Shown piece by piece: positions 32,200 through 45,100 of a DNA stretch of 64,000 bases (the stretch's first letter is position 1; each line of letters opens with the position of its first letter). The DNA comes from Daedaleopsis sinensis (lineage: Eukaryota; Basidiomycota; Agaricomycetes; Polyporales; Polyporaceae), in NCBI GenBank assembly GCA_033807695.1, contig CM066311.1, positions 992,001-1,056,000 on the forward strand. Direction: 5' to 3'. The translations under genes and the position numbers were made by a program. A model generated the notes under the pieces. That model did no database searches and was not told the DNA's origin. It worked only from the letters and a program-made list of their open reading frames with translations.

Positions 32200-33520
32200 A
32201 AGGTGCGCACGGTAGTGTCCAACGAGCACAAGCTTCTGGAGGAGATACTCAACCCGATGACGTGCGCTATCCGCTCACATCTCTGTACCTAGTCGCTTAC
32301 TCTTGCAGACGCTATCCTGGGCTAAGTCTAACATCTGTTGCTAACATTGTCGCTGCTCACTGCTCTGGGACGAGATTATCTGAATATCTGATGGTGAAGA
32401 CCTCAGCTATGAAAAACTAGTCTTCTTGACATATCTGGATGCGGACTGTCGCGAGATTCTCACCTTCGCCGCGATGGACACGACGTCATTGAACGCGCTC
32501 GTGGTCATCCTCCAGCTTCTTGCAGAGAATCTCAGCGTGCAACAGAAACTGCACAGTGAGATCATGGGGGCTTTTCACGGGCAAGATTTTGAGCACGACG
32601 AGCTCAACGCGCTTCCGTACCTCGTCTGCAGAGAGACACTCCGACTGTTCGCCGCTTCCCTGGTCGCGAACGCAGCTGCAGTACTGACTTTTGCTGTGTT
32701 TATGCAGACACGCGCCCGTGGCCACCTTGTTCCGCGAGTACATAACCTCCTTTGTTCATGTGACCTTCGCCACAGCGCGTGCTGACCATCATCTCGCCTA
32801 TCATCCCACGCAGGACGCGCCAGGACGTCGTCCTTCCGCTCTCCGAGCCGATCATAGGCCTCGACGGCAGCACGATCCGCGAAATCCCTGTCCCCAAGGA
32901 CACGACCATCGCTATGTGTATTCTCTCCTCGAACAGACATAAGGCTGTCTGGGGCTCGGACGCGAACGAGTGGAAGCCCGAGCGGTGGCTGGCCCCACTC
33001 CCCCAGAGCGTGACGGACGCCAAGATCCCCGGGATCTACTCGAATCTGTACGTCCCCTTCGCATCGTGACCTCCAGTTGTCGGGAACTAGTAAATGAGAC
33101 TTGACCGCCCGCAGCATGACGTTCTTAGGCGGCAGTCGTGCGTGCATGTACGTGTCGTTTCTAGTCTCATCCGTCATTCGGCGGCGGGCGTGTGTACTCT
33201 TGTGTACTATGCATCAGCTGACCCCGCTATTACGAACAAACTCGAATAGTGGTTTCAAGTTCTCGTTGCTCGAGATAAGTGCCACGTGCATCCCTCTTTC
33301 CGGGTTCAGAGATGCATGATACTCCAAGTCCATACTGACGGCATTCCCGGACGGGCCAAACAGAAGTCGTCTTGTGCATGCTTCTAGCTCGAGTCACGTT
33401 CACACCCTCGGACAAACCCATTGTCTGGAACCTCTCCGGAGTTCGGTACCCCACCGTCGCCGGCGAGACGAAGCCTAGCTTGCCTATGAACTTGAATGTC
33501 GCGCGCGGTACACCGGGAAG
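32200..33520 (+). pseudogene. Truncated, mosaic cytochrome P450 pseudogene
   Basis: Three pieces, none with a 5' half. At 32210-32262 a degraded exon 8 reads NEHKLLEEILNPM and keeps its GTGCGCT donor. At about 32370-32460 a degraded 3' part of exon 9 (GEDLSYEKLVFLTYLDADCR, preceded by a stop) is fused directly to a second copy of exon 9 starting at its 5' part (TFAAMDTTSLNALVVILQLL). From there exons 9-14 follow in order (KPERWLAPLPQS, heme loop MTFLGGSRACI-GFKF, last exon VVLCMLLARVTFTPSDKPIV). The exon 9 copy has small indels (LPYLVCRETLRL lacks Asp-Ala). The order exon 8, end of exon 9, whole exon 9 cannot arise by simple decay and implies recombination between copies. Confidence 0.8.
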
Positions 33521-34581
33521 TCCGGCTGACGGGCGTTGGGTCGGCCGCGTCGCGACTGAGGGTCACGGTCAATTGAGTCAACTCTCGTGGCATAGTTCTT
33601 TCTGTCATGGACTATCTACTTACTTTCCGCATTCACTTTGTGGGCTGGTGGTATTGTCACGGTCCAGTGCTCGTGACCGTGATGTCACGGCCCCTGTAAG
33701 TGCGAGCGCCAGTATGCGGGCGACTAATTCCGCTGTCTCTTGATCCACCACCTCACGTATGTGGAAGGCATCTTGGCCACCATATTCCCGCTTGATCTAC
33801 ACATACACACACATAGCTCTATTTCGAAGGTGAAAGTAAGTGTGCAGTGCAAGCGTCAAGAAGTTTACGTTCCTTTGCTGACAAGCTCTTGCCGGACCGA
33901 TGACGGTGAGTTAATGAGCCAATTGCACCCGACCTGCGTTAAGGTATGTACATCAGAGTAGTATTACTGCCTTGAGCGACCTCGGGATCATCGAAACCAG
34001 GAATCTTTCGAATGCGCGTGCTACTACCCCACTCTGTGGAGATCGTTGGAGCGGCGCGTCGACAACTGGATCGTTCACGGACTTTGCGTGAGTGCAACTG
34101 CTGGTGGCTAGCTAGAGGAGCATTACTCACCCTCAGACTTCCAGCGAATCTCAAGACGCTCTATCAACAGCCGTGTGAGCAAATGTCTACGGTAGGCTTT
34201 GTATATGCCCCATGTCCTTATCATCGGAAGAAACAGACACCTCCCGCCGGGCATGTAGGCGGCCCATTCGTCGCTCGGCACCATAAAGGCCCCTTTGTCC
34301 CCGTGCTCCCAGGAAAGCGTGGATGTACTTTCCTTGTACCATCACGTTGACAGGCTTCTTGGGCGAGTGAACTGTATCTCGCCGGCAGAATTCCCATGCG
34401 GCACCTCGACTGACGTTGAATGTGAACCTTGACGCTACTACACGCCCCGGTTTACCCGGCTGCAGCGGACGTTTGTCGACAGCCATTACTTGCAGCACTT
34501 CTCTTGTCTCGTTTATAATGGCCGACGGGACTGAGTGAGTATCGTCATCGTGGCCCATCCCCTCGCAGTACCATTGACTAC
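33521..34581. other. Intergenic between P450 pseudogene and P450-3
   Basis: No gene recognised. It should contain the P450-3 promoter. Confidence 0.45.
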
Positions 34582-37165
34582 ATGATTGCTTCTCTGCTAC
34601 AGGGCATTGTTATCTGTTCCGTGTCGTGGGTCTTATGGAAGTACTTCCGCCAAGTGTTCGTCAAGTCACCACTCGACAACATACCGGGTCCTCTCGTCCA
34701 CTCATTCCTATATGGTGAGCTGTCGCTTAGTTGTACCCTCCGATACCTCAGTGCTGAGACAACCCCAGGGAATCTACGGCAGATCCTCGATAAGGATGGA
34801 TGGGGCTTCCTACAGCACCTCACCGAGTCGTATCCCGGCATAGCCAAGCTATCCGGACCTCTCGGAGTAAGACAATCATCATGCCTTGTCGCTACAAGAC
34901 GATCTCACCGTTCAACAGCATAGAATGCTCTACGTATTCGACCCGACGGCACTTCATAGCATCATCGTGAAAGACCAGCACATCTTCGAGGAAGCAGCAT
35001 TCTTCATCAAGTGCGTATACCAACTAATCATACAAATATCTGCTCATGTGCAGTCAGGTCCAATATGTTGCACTTCGGCCCAGGCTTGCTCGCAACACTA
35101 GGTATGTTCTCATCTAGACTCAAGGGTGCGAAGCACCTGACGAATTTGCGCCCTAGGCGACCGTCATCGTAAACAGCGCAAGCTCCTGAATCCGGTGTTC
35201 TCGATCGCTCACATGCGACGCATGATCCCCATATTCAACACCGTCTCTCACAGGGTGAGTTTGGCACATTCTACACGCTGTCGTGACCCTTCCGCTGATG
35301 ATCTCCTTGCCTAGTTGACGGAAGCAATAGAGAACCGCGTTCGCGGTCACTCTGGCCCAGTTGAAGTCGATATGATTGCCTGGATGGGCCGCACCGCGCT
35401 CGAGCTTATCGGCCAAGCCGGGCTTGGGTACTCGTTTGACTCGCTCGTCGAGGACACCCCGGATGAACTGGGTACCGCTATCAAGGCGTTCCAGTACGTT
35501 CTCACTCCCTGTCACCCCCGCCCGTACCATCATCTCACCAATCCGCCACATCGTTATAGGCCCACGATATCGAAGATCAACATCTTCCGCCGCCTCGTGC
35601 CATACATGCCCGACATCGGCCCCGTCTCGTTCCGCCGAGCGCTCCTCGGCTTCGTTCCTCTCAAGGGTGTGCAGGAGCTGAAGCACATCATCGACACTAT
35701 GCACAACCAGTCTGTTGAGATCTTCAAGGCCAAGAAGCGCGCACTCGAGCAAGGCGACGAGGCCGTGGTGCGGCAAATCGGTGAAGGCAAGGACATCATG
35801 AGCATTCTGTGTGAGTGCGGGCGCACTGCCATTTCCTTGAGATCATGCTGTGGCTGACGCACAATGCCATTTACGCAGTGCGAGCAAACATGGCTGCGGC
35901 CGAAGAAGACAAGCTACCCGATGACGAGCTCATCGCGCAGATGTCGTACGTCCTTTTTCTGCACTGTACGCGAACATCACTGACGGGATCGTTGATCTAG
36001 GACATTCATTCTAGCGGCCATGGACACCACTTCGAATGCACTAGCAATCGTCCTCCAACTGCTCGCGGAACACCCCGATGCGCAAGAGCGACTCCGTAAC
36101 GAGATCCTGGACGCCTCCAAGGGCGAGGACCTCGAGTACGACGCGCTCGTCTCCCTCCCCTACCTCGACGCAGTCTGCAGAGAGACACTCAGGCTGTATG
36201 CTCCCTGATCAGCACATCTAACCCATGCTCCTCACTGATCTCTGCCCTCTTCCAGACACGCACCAGTAGCGACCGTGTTCAGAGAGTGAGCGCTCCCCGC
36301 CCCCGCCCCCGTCCTGATCCTTCACTAACTGGCACCACGTACATAGGACCCGGCAGGACGTCGTCCTCCCGCTCTCCGAGCCGATCACAGGCCTCGACGG
36401 GCGCACGCTGCGCGAGATCCCCGTGCCCGCGGACACGACCATCGCCGTCGGCCTCCTCTCCTCGAACCGGAACAAGGCCATCTGGGGCGCGGACGCGCTC
36501 GAGTGGCGCCCCGAGCGGTGGCTCGCGCCGCTCCCCGAGAGCGTCGCGGGCGCGCGCGTGCCGGGCGTATACTCGAACCTGTACGTCCCGCTTGCCCTCA
36601 CTCTGACTCGAACGCGGACTCGGACGCGGACGCGGACTGGTGTGCTGACGTGCTGACGCGGACTGGTGGGCTGCAGGATGACGTTCTTGGGCGGCGGCCG
36701 CGCGTGCATGTGCGTACCGACGCCCATCTCTCCTCTCTTCCCGCTGCTCCGAGTCCCGAGCTGACCCGTGCCCACCTCCGTCCTCCCGACCCTGCAGCGG
36801 CTTCAAGTTCTCCCAGCTGGAAATGAGTGAGTACCGTCTCCCACCGTCCCCGTCCACCACCGTGCCAACAACAGCTCATCGCATTCGCATCTGACCCCGC
36901 CCGCGCCCGCGCATTCGCCCTTACTCGCCGCGCCCCCTCCCTTCTCCTTGCTCCCCTGCCCACCTGCTCCGCATGCACCGCAGAGGTCGTGCTCTGCATG
37001 CTGCTCGCCCGCTTCACCTTCACGCCCGCGGACAAGCGCGTCGTCTGGAACCTCTCGGGCGTGCGCTTCCCGACCGTCGCCGGCGGCTCCGAGTCCGGCA
37101 AGCCGTCCATGCCGCTCAAGGTCGCCCTGTACAGCTCCGGATCCAAGTCCGACGCGTACGCCTAG
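34582..37165 (+). CDS. Cytochrome P450 monooxygenase, copy 3
   Basis: Fourteen exons: 34582-34714, 34769-34866, 34919-35010, 35058-35101, 35157-35254, 35315-35493, 35560-35810, 35879-35945, 36001-36195, 36256-36285, 36347-36580, 36677-36709, 36798-36826 and 36984-37165 (1665 nt, 554 aa). Anchor MIASLLQGIVICSVSWVLW, hinge NIPGP, I-helix LAAMDTTS, ExxR ETLR, RPERW, and heme loop FLGGGRACIG with Cys at about 484 are all intact. Third positions from exon 10 on are strongly G/C-rich, unlike the 5' half and unlike copy 1. Introns 11-13 are expanded (96, 88 and 157 nt). Intron 11 carries a GACGCG-type minisatellite at about 36606-36672. Substrate unknown. Confidence 0.9.
36606..36672 (+). repeat. 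Minisatellite inside P450-3 intron 11
   Basis: Irregular repeats of CGGACGCGGACTGG-like units fill most of the intron between exons 11 and 12. The P450-1 intron at the same place is 57 nt and lacks them. Confidence 0.6.
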
Positions 37166-40100
37166 GGGCCCCGTGTAAGTACGGTGTGCGATGTGCGATG
37201 TACGACGGACCTGATCGGATTTAAGCCTGGTTGTAAGCATGGTGAAGTGACGGTGAGGACGGCGGACGGTGGACGGCGGACGGTGACGGCGACGAGGCGA
37301 CGGAAGATGGACGGATGGTCCGAGTCGACCTACGACCGTTGTGTCGAGTTGCTTGTACTGTATACATACATACCTTCTAGAGCTACCGTGTACCGTGAAT
37401 GCTGCAGTCCTTATCCATTCATTCTCTAGTGCATCTCATATGTTGCCCTCCGAGCCCCAGATGCCGCTCTTGTCCCCGTCCGCACGCGGGCACCCACGCT
37501 CACACCAACAGCTTCACGCCAACAGCTTCACACCTTCAACCTTTAACCTTTACGATCTAAAGCAGTTCATATTCATATTCATATTCGGGACGTTATTATA
37601 CGACAGAGAAACCATGCAGCATGTGCGCGAGCGAGCGAGCGGGCTGAGGGACATAAGGAAGAGTCTGTAGAGAGGGAGGTCTGGCCATGGGATTTTTGGG
37701 ATTTTCGGGGGTTCGGGAGTTCGGGGATACGGGATCTGAGCGGGGAGCGGGGATACGGGAGCAGGGACGGGATACGGGGCGAGGATACGGGAGCAAGAGA
37801 GGGGGGCAGGGAAACGGGAGCAACGAGAGGGAGACGGGGCAGGAGACAGTTGCAATGAGACGGGTAGGGAGCAAGGAGACGGTGCACAGATACAGTACAG
37901 TACAGTACAGTACATATGTATACAGTCCGGCGCGAGAGGGCAGGGGCAGCGGGAACGTATCCGAGCCACGCGAGAGCGAGAGCGAGCAGCGAGCAGCGAG
38001 CAGGTCTAGAGAACAGCGGAGCAAATCGCAAAAGCAGCAACACAGCGCACTACACCTTTTACACATCCACCATCCACCCGACCGACAGCCATCGACAGCC
38101 GGCCCCGAGAGCGAGTACCGCGAACGCACTGGGCCGCTGCCGTCCACACCACCCGCCACTCGCATGTCCAGCTACGTACAGAGGCGTCGCTGAGGAGTGC
38201 TAGCTTAGTGACCGCCAACTTTGGGCGAGCGCGTGCCGACGAGTCGCGGACCGGGCGACAGCCATCGGGCGACAGCCAGCGTCGGACGTGCAATGCGAGC
38301 GACGGCGGCAGCGAAATGCGGATGCGGATGCGGATGGGCTGATGATACAGGATGCCGCGATGACGATGGCAGCGACGGCCTCACACCCGACAGCGGCGAC
38401 GCTCGAACACTCGGTGCTCGACCCGTTCCATCGTGGCCCACTCCGGCTTGAAGCTTGTAGTACACCTCGACGAGGGAACGCACCAGCGGGGAGTCGGGGA
38501 CGCACCAGCACAGCACCAGCCCGGCACCAACATGATCATGATCACGATCACGATCACCAGCCGGGGCACCAGGTACGAAGGGCCAGCCCGGGGCACCAGC
38601 AGACGCACGGACGCACGGACGCACGCGCACGAGCGACGGGGGAAGACACAATTCACATTTCTACGGGCTTGATATACGGCACAAATGGACAGATCGGGCA
38701 ACGAGCGTCGGGAGGGAGCGTGGTGTGCGAGCGCGCGTGCGTGCGAGCGTGCTAGTGTACGAGCGTGCGCGGGTGCGGGTGCTAGGGTGTGCGGGTGCGA
38801 GCGCGCGTGCGCGGGTGCTAGTGTACGAGCGTGTGCGTGCGCGGGTGCGAGCGTACGAGCCGCAAGGTGCGCGGGGGTAAGAGTGGGCGGCGCGGGTGCG
38901 CGGGTGTCTGCGTGTGCGCGGGCCCGGCCAGCGGAGATAGGAGGCCCCGCGACCGGGCGCGACGGAGAGTCACCGGAGGAGGAGGAGGAGGGGGCAGGGA
39001 GGGAGTCGCCATAGTATGTACAAAGTCCGCGGCCCGGCCGTGACCGCGAGCGGTGACGGGGCCTAACGGAGGCGGGGGCGGGGATTACTGGGGGCGGTAG
39101 TAGTCGGGTATGTGTTGCGAGTTGCGAGTATAGACACAAGGCGAGCTGCACCGATGCGCCGTCAGCTTCAGTTACAGTTACACCCACACCCACAACCGCG
39201 AGCGGCAGGGAGGGAGGGAGGGACTCACAAGCAAGCCAACATCCTACACGGCCCCAGGTATCGGCTATGCCACACGGGGAGGAAGAAACGAGAAACGACA
39301 AGTCGAGTCGCGGGAAGCGGAAGAGAAGATGGGAAAGTTCGGAGCGGGGGCGGGGGAGGGGGGTGATGGACAATAGACAATACGGGAGCAAATATACTAT
39401 AGAAACGACCGCCGCAACCGCGGGCGGGTCCGCGTAGACATTAGCCTAGGTAAATACTAGTGCACAGGTTGCGAACGGGAAGGGGCTGGCGTTGTGACGG
39501 AGATATTGATACACTGTGCGGCAACAGCCAGAAGGAAGGAAAAGAGGATGCAGGAAGATCGTGCACGGGGAGGGAAGGAGGCAAGCGTGAAGGGGAAGGG
39601 GAAGGGCGTGCCAACGTCGTAAATGCAAACATGAGGGGGAACGGGAAGGAAACGCAATCGGACATATCTCTGACGCCGGGAGAATAAGAAGCGACGTCTA
39701 GTACACTACGATAGGAAGGGAAAGGTAATAAACACGACCAAGGGAGAGTCCCAAAACCCAAGAACACATGCGGAGACGATGCCAGCCAAGACGAGGAAGA
39801 CAGATACTAGCCCCCGGGCGAACCCACTGAAGATCGTCCCGCAAATGCGAGCCAGGGGGATGTGCGATATAAATACGAGTCGGCCCTCCAGCCGACCATA
39901 TAGCCGTGGCCTTGATGTTCTTCTTTTTCTTCTTGCTCGTCTAAATCGTCTGTTTGTACAACGCCGAGCGGCCTGAGACACGGCGGCCGCTCGGGTAGAG
40001 CAGTTGGCGGAGGAGGGGGATAGGGGGAATTGCGATGCAGTTGAGATGCGAAAGCATGCAGATGCACGGGGACCGAGATGTAATGACACAAGTTGAGATG

Positions 40101-40745
40101 AGAAGAGCCCGAGTTCGGCGAGGATAAGATATACACGAGAAGAGTTGGAATAGGCGAACGAGTGGTACACGAGGTCGTCGTGCACCAAAGAGATCGCGTG
40201 CCGCCGGCGGTGGGGTATGAATGCCAGCGCCGACAGCTGACCCAGCAATAAGCGGGGTATCTATCCAGATGGGGGTGGGGGAGGGTGAAAGCGCGCGGAT
40301 GTCCTGTACGAGGGAGCCGATGACCGGGGGTGTTGCCGAGGATGTGGAAGTCGATGAGAGTAGAGCCCGAAGGAGCCGGGTGCCCGAGAATCGCTGGTGC
40401 TGAAGCGTGCACAATACGAAGACAACGTCGAAAGAATAATGATACCGAGAAATAATGCAAAGACCGACTGGGGTCTCGACACCAGGCGGCGTCCAAGCGC
40501 TGAGTCGGTGGCGGCTAGGATGGGAGGGGTGTGGAGGACTAGGGTGGCGGGTAGGATGACATTAAGCGATCGACGCAAGGCTTCATGGGAGTTGGAGGGT
40601 ATCAGTCGTAATCAGCGACGGTACGAACAGCGTCTAGGGACCCAAATCGGTCCGGGCTGTGCGACGGCGTCAAAAGGTGAGGTTAAAAACGAGCACGGAG
40701 TGGCGCACCTCTACACTTGGCGAATTCTATGGTGCTATGATACAA
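37166..40745. other. Gene-poor, repeat-rich interval
   Basis: 3.6 kb with no supported gene. It holds an ACAGT microsatellite near 37890-37912, purine-rich GGGATACGGGAGC-type tracts at 37700-37860, a GTGCGAGCG/GCGGGTGC minisatellite at 38721-38860 and GGGAAGG tracts near 39540-39610. Long open frames here (for example 38381-39391 minus) are Ala/His/Pro/Thr repeats produced by the minisatellite. Confidence 0.6.
38721..38860 (+). repeat. Degenerate G/C-rich minisatellite
   Basis: Interspersed GTGCGAGCG, GCGGGTGC and GTGCTAGTGTACGAGCGTG units; the last appears twice (from about 38749 and from about 38816). Confidence 0.6.
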
Positions 40746-42134
40746 TTACACCGCGAAATCAGGGGCGGGAAGTTCGTCCGGACTTGGCGAGTTTTGGAAG
40801 ACCGAGCCAGCAAAGTATCCAGCCAGAGTAGTAGGAGCGGACGAGGACGCAAAAGGCACAACAGGAGCAACGTCGAGAGACGGCGAGCTGGCGGGAGACG
40901 TGTAGCAGCGCTGGCGCGGAATGGCAACGGGGCTGCGGCGCTTGAACTGCGTCTGCTCGAGCAAGTCGGTGACGGACGACGAAGGGGACGTCTCGTCAGA
41001 GGACATGGCAAACACACCCTCACTGGGGACACGCCGATGGTTGCGACGGCGTGGGGTGGGTGTCGAGCAGGGGCTGTTGCCGGCCAGAGGGAAGCCGTAA
41101 GCGGAAGACAGCGGAGCAGTGCGAGGAGCGTCGTCGACGACGAAGTTCTCCTGCTGCCAGGTACCCCTCACGCCCGTCTTAGCAGGGACAGAGGCGACCT
41201 CCCGAACAGGGGTCGTCGGCGGGGTGATGTCACTGTCATCGCCACACTCGGACGAGTCATCGCAGATGGGGAACGAGTCCCAGCGAATCATCGTCAGATC
41301 GGTGCTAGCACGACGGACGGGCGGGCGGGCCTTGAGACCGAAGGCAGCCGCAAGAGGGGCCGCGTTATCGCCGTGAGCCGCCTTGGCCGGCTTGCGACGG
41401 ACGGTGCTCTTCGGCGTCGGGGAGTCGAGGAGCTGGGTGCTTGCCTGGCGACGGCGAGCGAGCTTGCCGGAGGGCTGCGAAGCCAGCTTGGGCGGCGAGG
41501 AGAAGGCCTTAACGGCAGCCTTCGGGTCCTGTGCTGGGGCAGCGTCCGCAAACGGGTCGGTCGACAAGGTCGAGTCCTGGGGCTTCGCTCGAGCGACCGG
41601 AGCTCGAGGAGCGGGGGCCGCCTTCTGGGGCGAGGGTATCCGAGCGGGGGAGGGTTGGTGTGCGTGTCGCCGCGCGGCGACATCAGAGGGGGATACAGAA
41701 GTACCTCTGGAGGCGTACGAAGGGTGAGAACACGAGCGCTAAACATCAAAACCTCTCGCGGCTGACCTGTGGGCACCGTCCTTGGACTGCTTGTGCTGCT
41801 TGCGACCCCGGGGGGGCTTGTCGGTGGTCGTCGACGGCTGCTCGGCCTTCACTGGGGGAGGGCTGGGAGCCTTGGTCTTCTCAACGGGGACAGCCTGGGC
41901 GTGTGTAGGCTGAGGAGAGCGTTGCTGCGGCTTGTTCTTCGGGGAGGCACGGGGAGCACGGGGCTGCGCCTGTGCGTGTTGAGGCCGAGGAGTAGGCTGA
42001 GTAGGCTTTGCGATGTTGAGAACGCCGGGGGTGTGAGAGGGGCGGACGAGGACGGGTGCCGAGGGGTGTCGTGTGTGCATTGTGCGGAAGGCGGGGGAGG
42101 GGAAGAGCAATGGGGGCTTCTGTACAGCGATCAT
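40746..42134 (-). CDS. Proline-rich, PNRC-like protein
   Basis: Two exons, 42134-41745 and 41624-40746 (1269 nt, 422 aa). The intron (120 nt) uses a weak GTTTAG donor but is the only one I found that keeps phase and joins two coding-like parts. The N-terminus is MIAVQKPPLLFPSPAFRTMH. A Pro/Gln/Ala-rich stretch leads to the basic motif PPRGRKQHKQSKDGAHR, which resembles fungal PNRC-like/decapping-associated proteins. The second exon is Ser/Pro/Ala-rich with short motifs (TMIRWDSFPICDDSSE, VREVASVPAKTGVRGTWQQE, SSAYGFPLAGNSPCSTPTPR) and ends DELPAPDFAV. The protein is probably mostly disordered and nuclear or P-body associated. The family call is tentative. It stands alone in a 13-kb gene-poor interval. 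Confidence 0.6.
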
Positions 42135-45100
42135 GGTAGAGGATGTCGGCGGGAATTATGACGGGGGTAGGGTCGGCGGCGGGCAGGAGGCGCGGCGACG
42201 GAGGGGACAATGGAGAACGAGGCGGACAGAGAAAGGGGGGAGGTTCGTATATGCGTTGCACCGGCGGCCACCGTGTTTTTTACCTGCCCCTCCCGCGGAC
42301 AAGCTTCAAACTCCGCGCGAACGGGTACGTTCGGAGATCCACCTGCCCCCATCATTCCTTCTCGGGTGTCCTCAATTTGCTGTTGTCAACTGTTTAGCCA
42401 CCTGTCACGCATCCCATACTAGGCAAGGTGACTTGATCCCAGACCACCATCCCGTCGTCCACGCACGCACGATCCACCCGCTTGTACTGCGTGTAGCCAC
42501 CCTGCGGATGCGCACGACGAGCGTACAGCCCCTCCAGGCTCAGCTGAGGTGCTCCCGATGTCCGTGTGGACAGAAGAGACAGGGGGGCGGAGCGGCCGGA
42601 AGGGGACTGACGGGGAACTGCATAGATGGGGGCGCACCAGACGCAGGTGACTAAGCCGATCCAGGCTGTGGCGAGTGACCGAAGAAGGCACGGACGGTCT
42701 GCGACGTCCATCAGGTCGTTCTGGTTTGTCCAGGCTGAGAGAGCCACGAGGGGCCCCTCGTCTTCGAGAACGGCTCGTTTCGCACTCGCCACGGGCCCAA
42801 AGCGACACCCCCAATGTCGCCACCCCCTTCCGTGCTTGCTTCTCCGACTCGTTTGCGATCTGGAGGCACAGCCCACGCGCGGACACGTAGCCTGTACGCC
42901 TCCATCGTCCTGTCCGTTTCGGTGCGTCTCAGGCAGCGCAGCTGGACGGTGTACGCAACACGGGTCCGGATACAGGCCTGTGTGGACGGAGCTCGCGTGC
43001 TGGGACGGTCGGAGGCTCGGAGGACATGATGGGATCATGCGGGCCAGCGCACATCTGTCGTCACTCCGGCGGTCGCCACATCGTCCCGTGCGCATGTATC
43101 AATTTGGGCGTGCGAGGGCGTGCGTCATCCCATCAGTCGCCCCGCCAATTGAGCCCGGCGCTCCCCCGACGCTGTGCAGCTACGAACGAGGAGACTCAGA
43201 TCAATTTTGGACAAGGAGCGGCCAGTCGGCGATTGCGGTGCGTACAGCAACGACGAGCAGGTCGCCGGGGCAGAGCCTCGAGGATCCAGGTGGTTTCGCG
43301 CAACAGCGCGCAACCCGCGATATTCGCAGGCGAGCATGACTCTGTCTCGATCGGGCCTGAGTCTGCTTCGATCCGCGCGAGCAAATGGCGTGTCCGCGTC
43401 GCCCCTGGACGTGGAGGGATTCGCCGCCAGCCGCGGGATCGGGGTTCGGGCACGCCTCTCTCGACGTCCAGCCTTGTCCCCGGCGGCGGCTGGCAACGGG
43501 CGACGTCTGTTCGCCTCCCCCGCTCCATTGTCTTACTGCACAACCCAAGGGAGACGCTGGGAGCTTATACAATGGACTGCAATTGTACATGGCCCGTTGC
43601 TGTCGAAGCGTGGGGCTGACATGGACATGGACATAGACGTGGATGCATAACGATAGAGGGACAGCGAAGATGCGTTGTCCTCATTGTCTGTGCGCGACCA
43701 CAGCACGCAGCAGGCGACAGGTAACGTGCACCACCCCTCGCTTCTGTTTCCCATCGCTATCGCTCCTGCTCACACCATCTCCACCTTCTATCGCAACCAG
43801 CGGAGCGATTGGCTCCGACAGTGCGATCCAGATGGATCCCCCCTCGGCGACAGTGCCCACGACATGACATGACAGATCGATACTCGAATGCGAATGCGAA
43901 TGCGAATACGAAGGCTCAGACCGAGCTCAATCAGCGTGCACCCCCATCCGAGCTCAGGTAGGCGGAATCGCCAAGGATCCCAGCTGATTGCAAACGTCCG
44001 ACACGCTCGTGTCTACGCGCCGTTCTACCCCGGCCTGGGTCCGGTCTCCCAGGCAAGCTAGAGCAAGCACAGGCGATTGAGTTGGCAGCCGGACCAGCCG
44101 GAGAGCCCTTCGCGAAGCCTGGCATCGCCCGCCCGCGCACACGCCTGTCACTCCCATCAGCGCAGACGCATCCGGCGAGCTTTGTACAGAGTCCTACTGC
44201 CAGGTACGTGCGCACCGCGCTCCCCGTTGCTTCCAATCTACGTTCAGCTACCCGACGTGCACTCTCGTCCCCTGTTCCGTTACCGTTACCGTTATCTGCA
44301 GTGCTTCGACTTGGGCATGTGGCTCGTGCGTGCGCGTCTGCTCTGGACTTGACGCGGACGTGGACGCGTTCTTCGATTGCCTGCCTGTCTCGCCGCCGCT
44401 GTACCCGTCGACGTCTTGATCAAGCAACACCCCTCGCAAATCGCTATAGAGAACTCAGATCCAGAACTAGAAGTGGCCACCCGAGCGTTACTGTGCGTCG
44501 ATGGCCGTGCTAAGTTCGAGCTCTGTCGACGTTTCTGATGGGCTTATGTGCGCTATTAGGCTCTATCGATATCTTCCGAATCCTCGGGTAGCGTGGGCGC
44601 ATGCACGACCGGTGACATGGACACTCGAGTCTCGCGTACTCTCAGCCTCGCTCGCCCGGCCCTGGCATCCTGACAAGCACACACACAACTAGTACTACCC
44701 TTGCACCGGACGCATTCCCACTACGCCAGCAAACCAGGGCCCTCCAGCTATCTGAATCTCCGACCAGCAGGCGCGCACCGCCGGGGCTCGGACTCGGCTT
44801 CCGGACGCGTGAGCCCCACCCTCGCCCAGCCTTCGAATTCGAGCGGCGACCCTGACGGTGAGAGTGGTGGTGGCAGCTGCGCCGTACGTCCGAGCTGGAG
44901 TCGGAAGATGCGCCAGCTTGAATGCAGGAGCCGTTCGCGTTCGCGTTCAGGTCGCGCGCATCTCCTTCTCCTCCCCTTCGAGTTCCCAACCTTCTCCTTC
45001 TCCTTCTCCTTCTCTCTCGCCTTCTCTTTCGCAGATACTTACTTACAGGCCCCTCGCAATTGCAATTGCAATTGCACTCGCGCGTTCTTCACGATCGAAG

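Noticed and set aside
38381..39391. 336-codon minus-strand open frame rich in Ala/His/Arg/Thr
   Set aside because: It is the translation of a G/C-rich minisatellite; the protein repeat follows the DNA repeat in several frames.
40653..41765. 368-codon plus-strand open frame
   Set aside because: It is antisense to the PNRC-like gene, which has the better start, splice and composition.
42626..43339. 237-codon plus-strand open frame
   Set aside because: The codon pattern is random-like, there is no domain, and equally long frames lie on the other strand.
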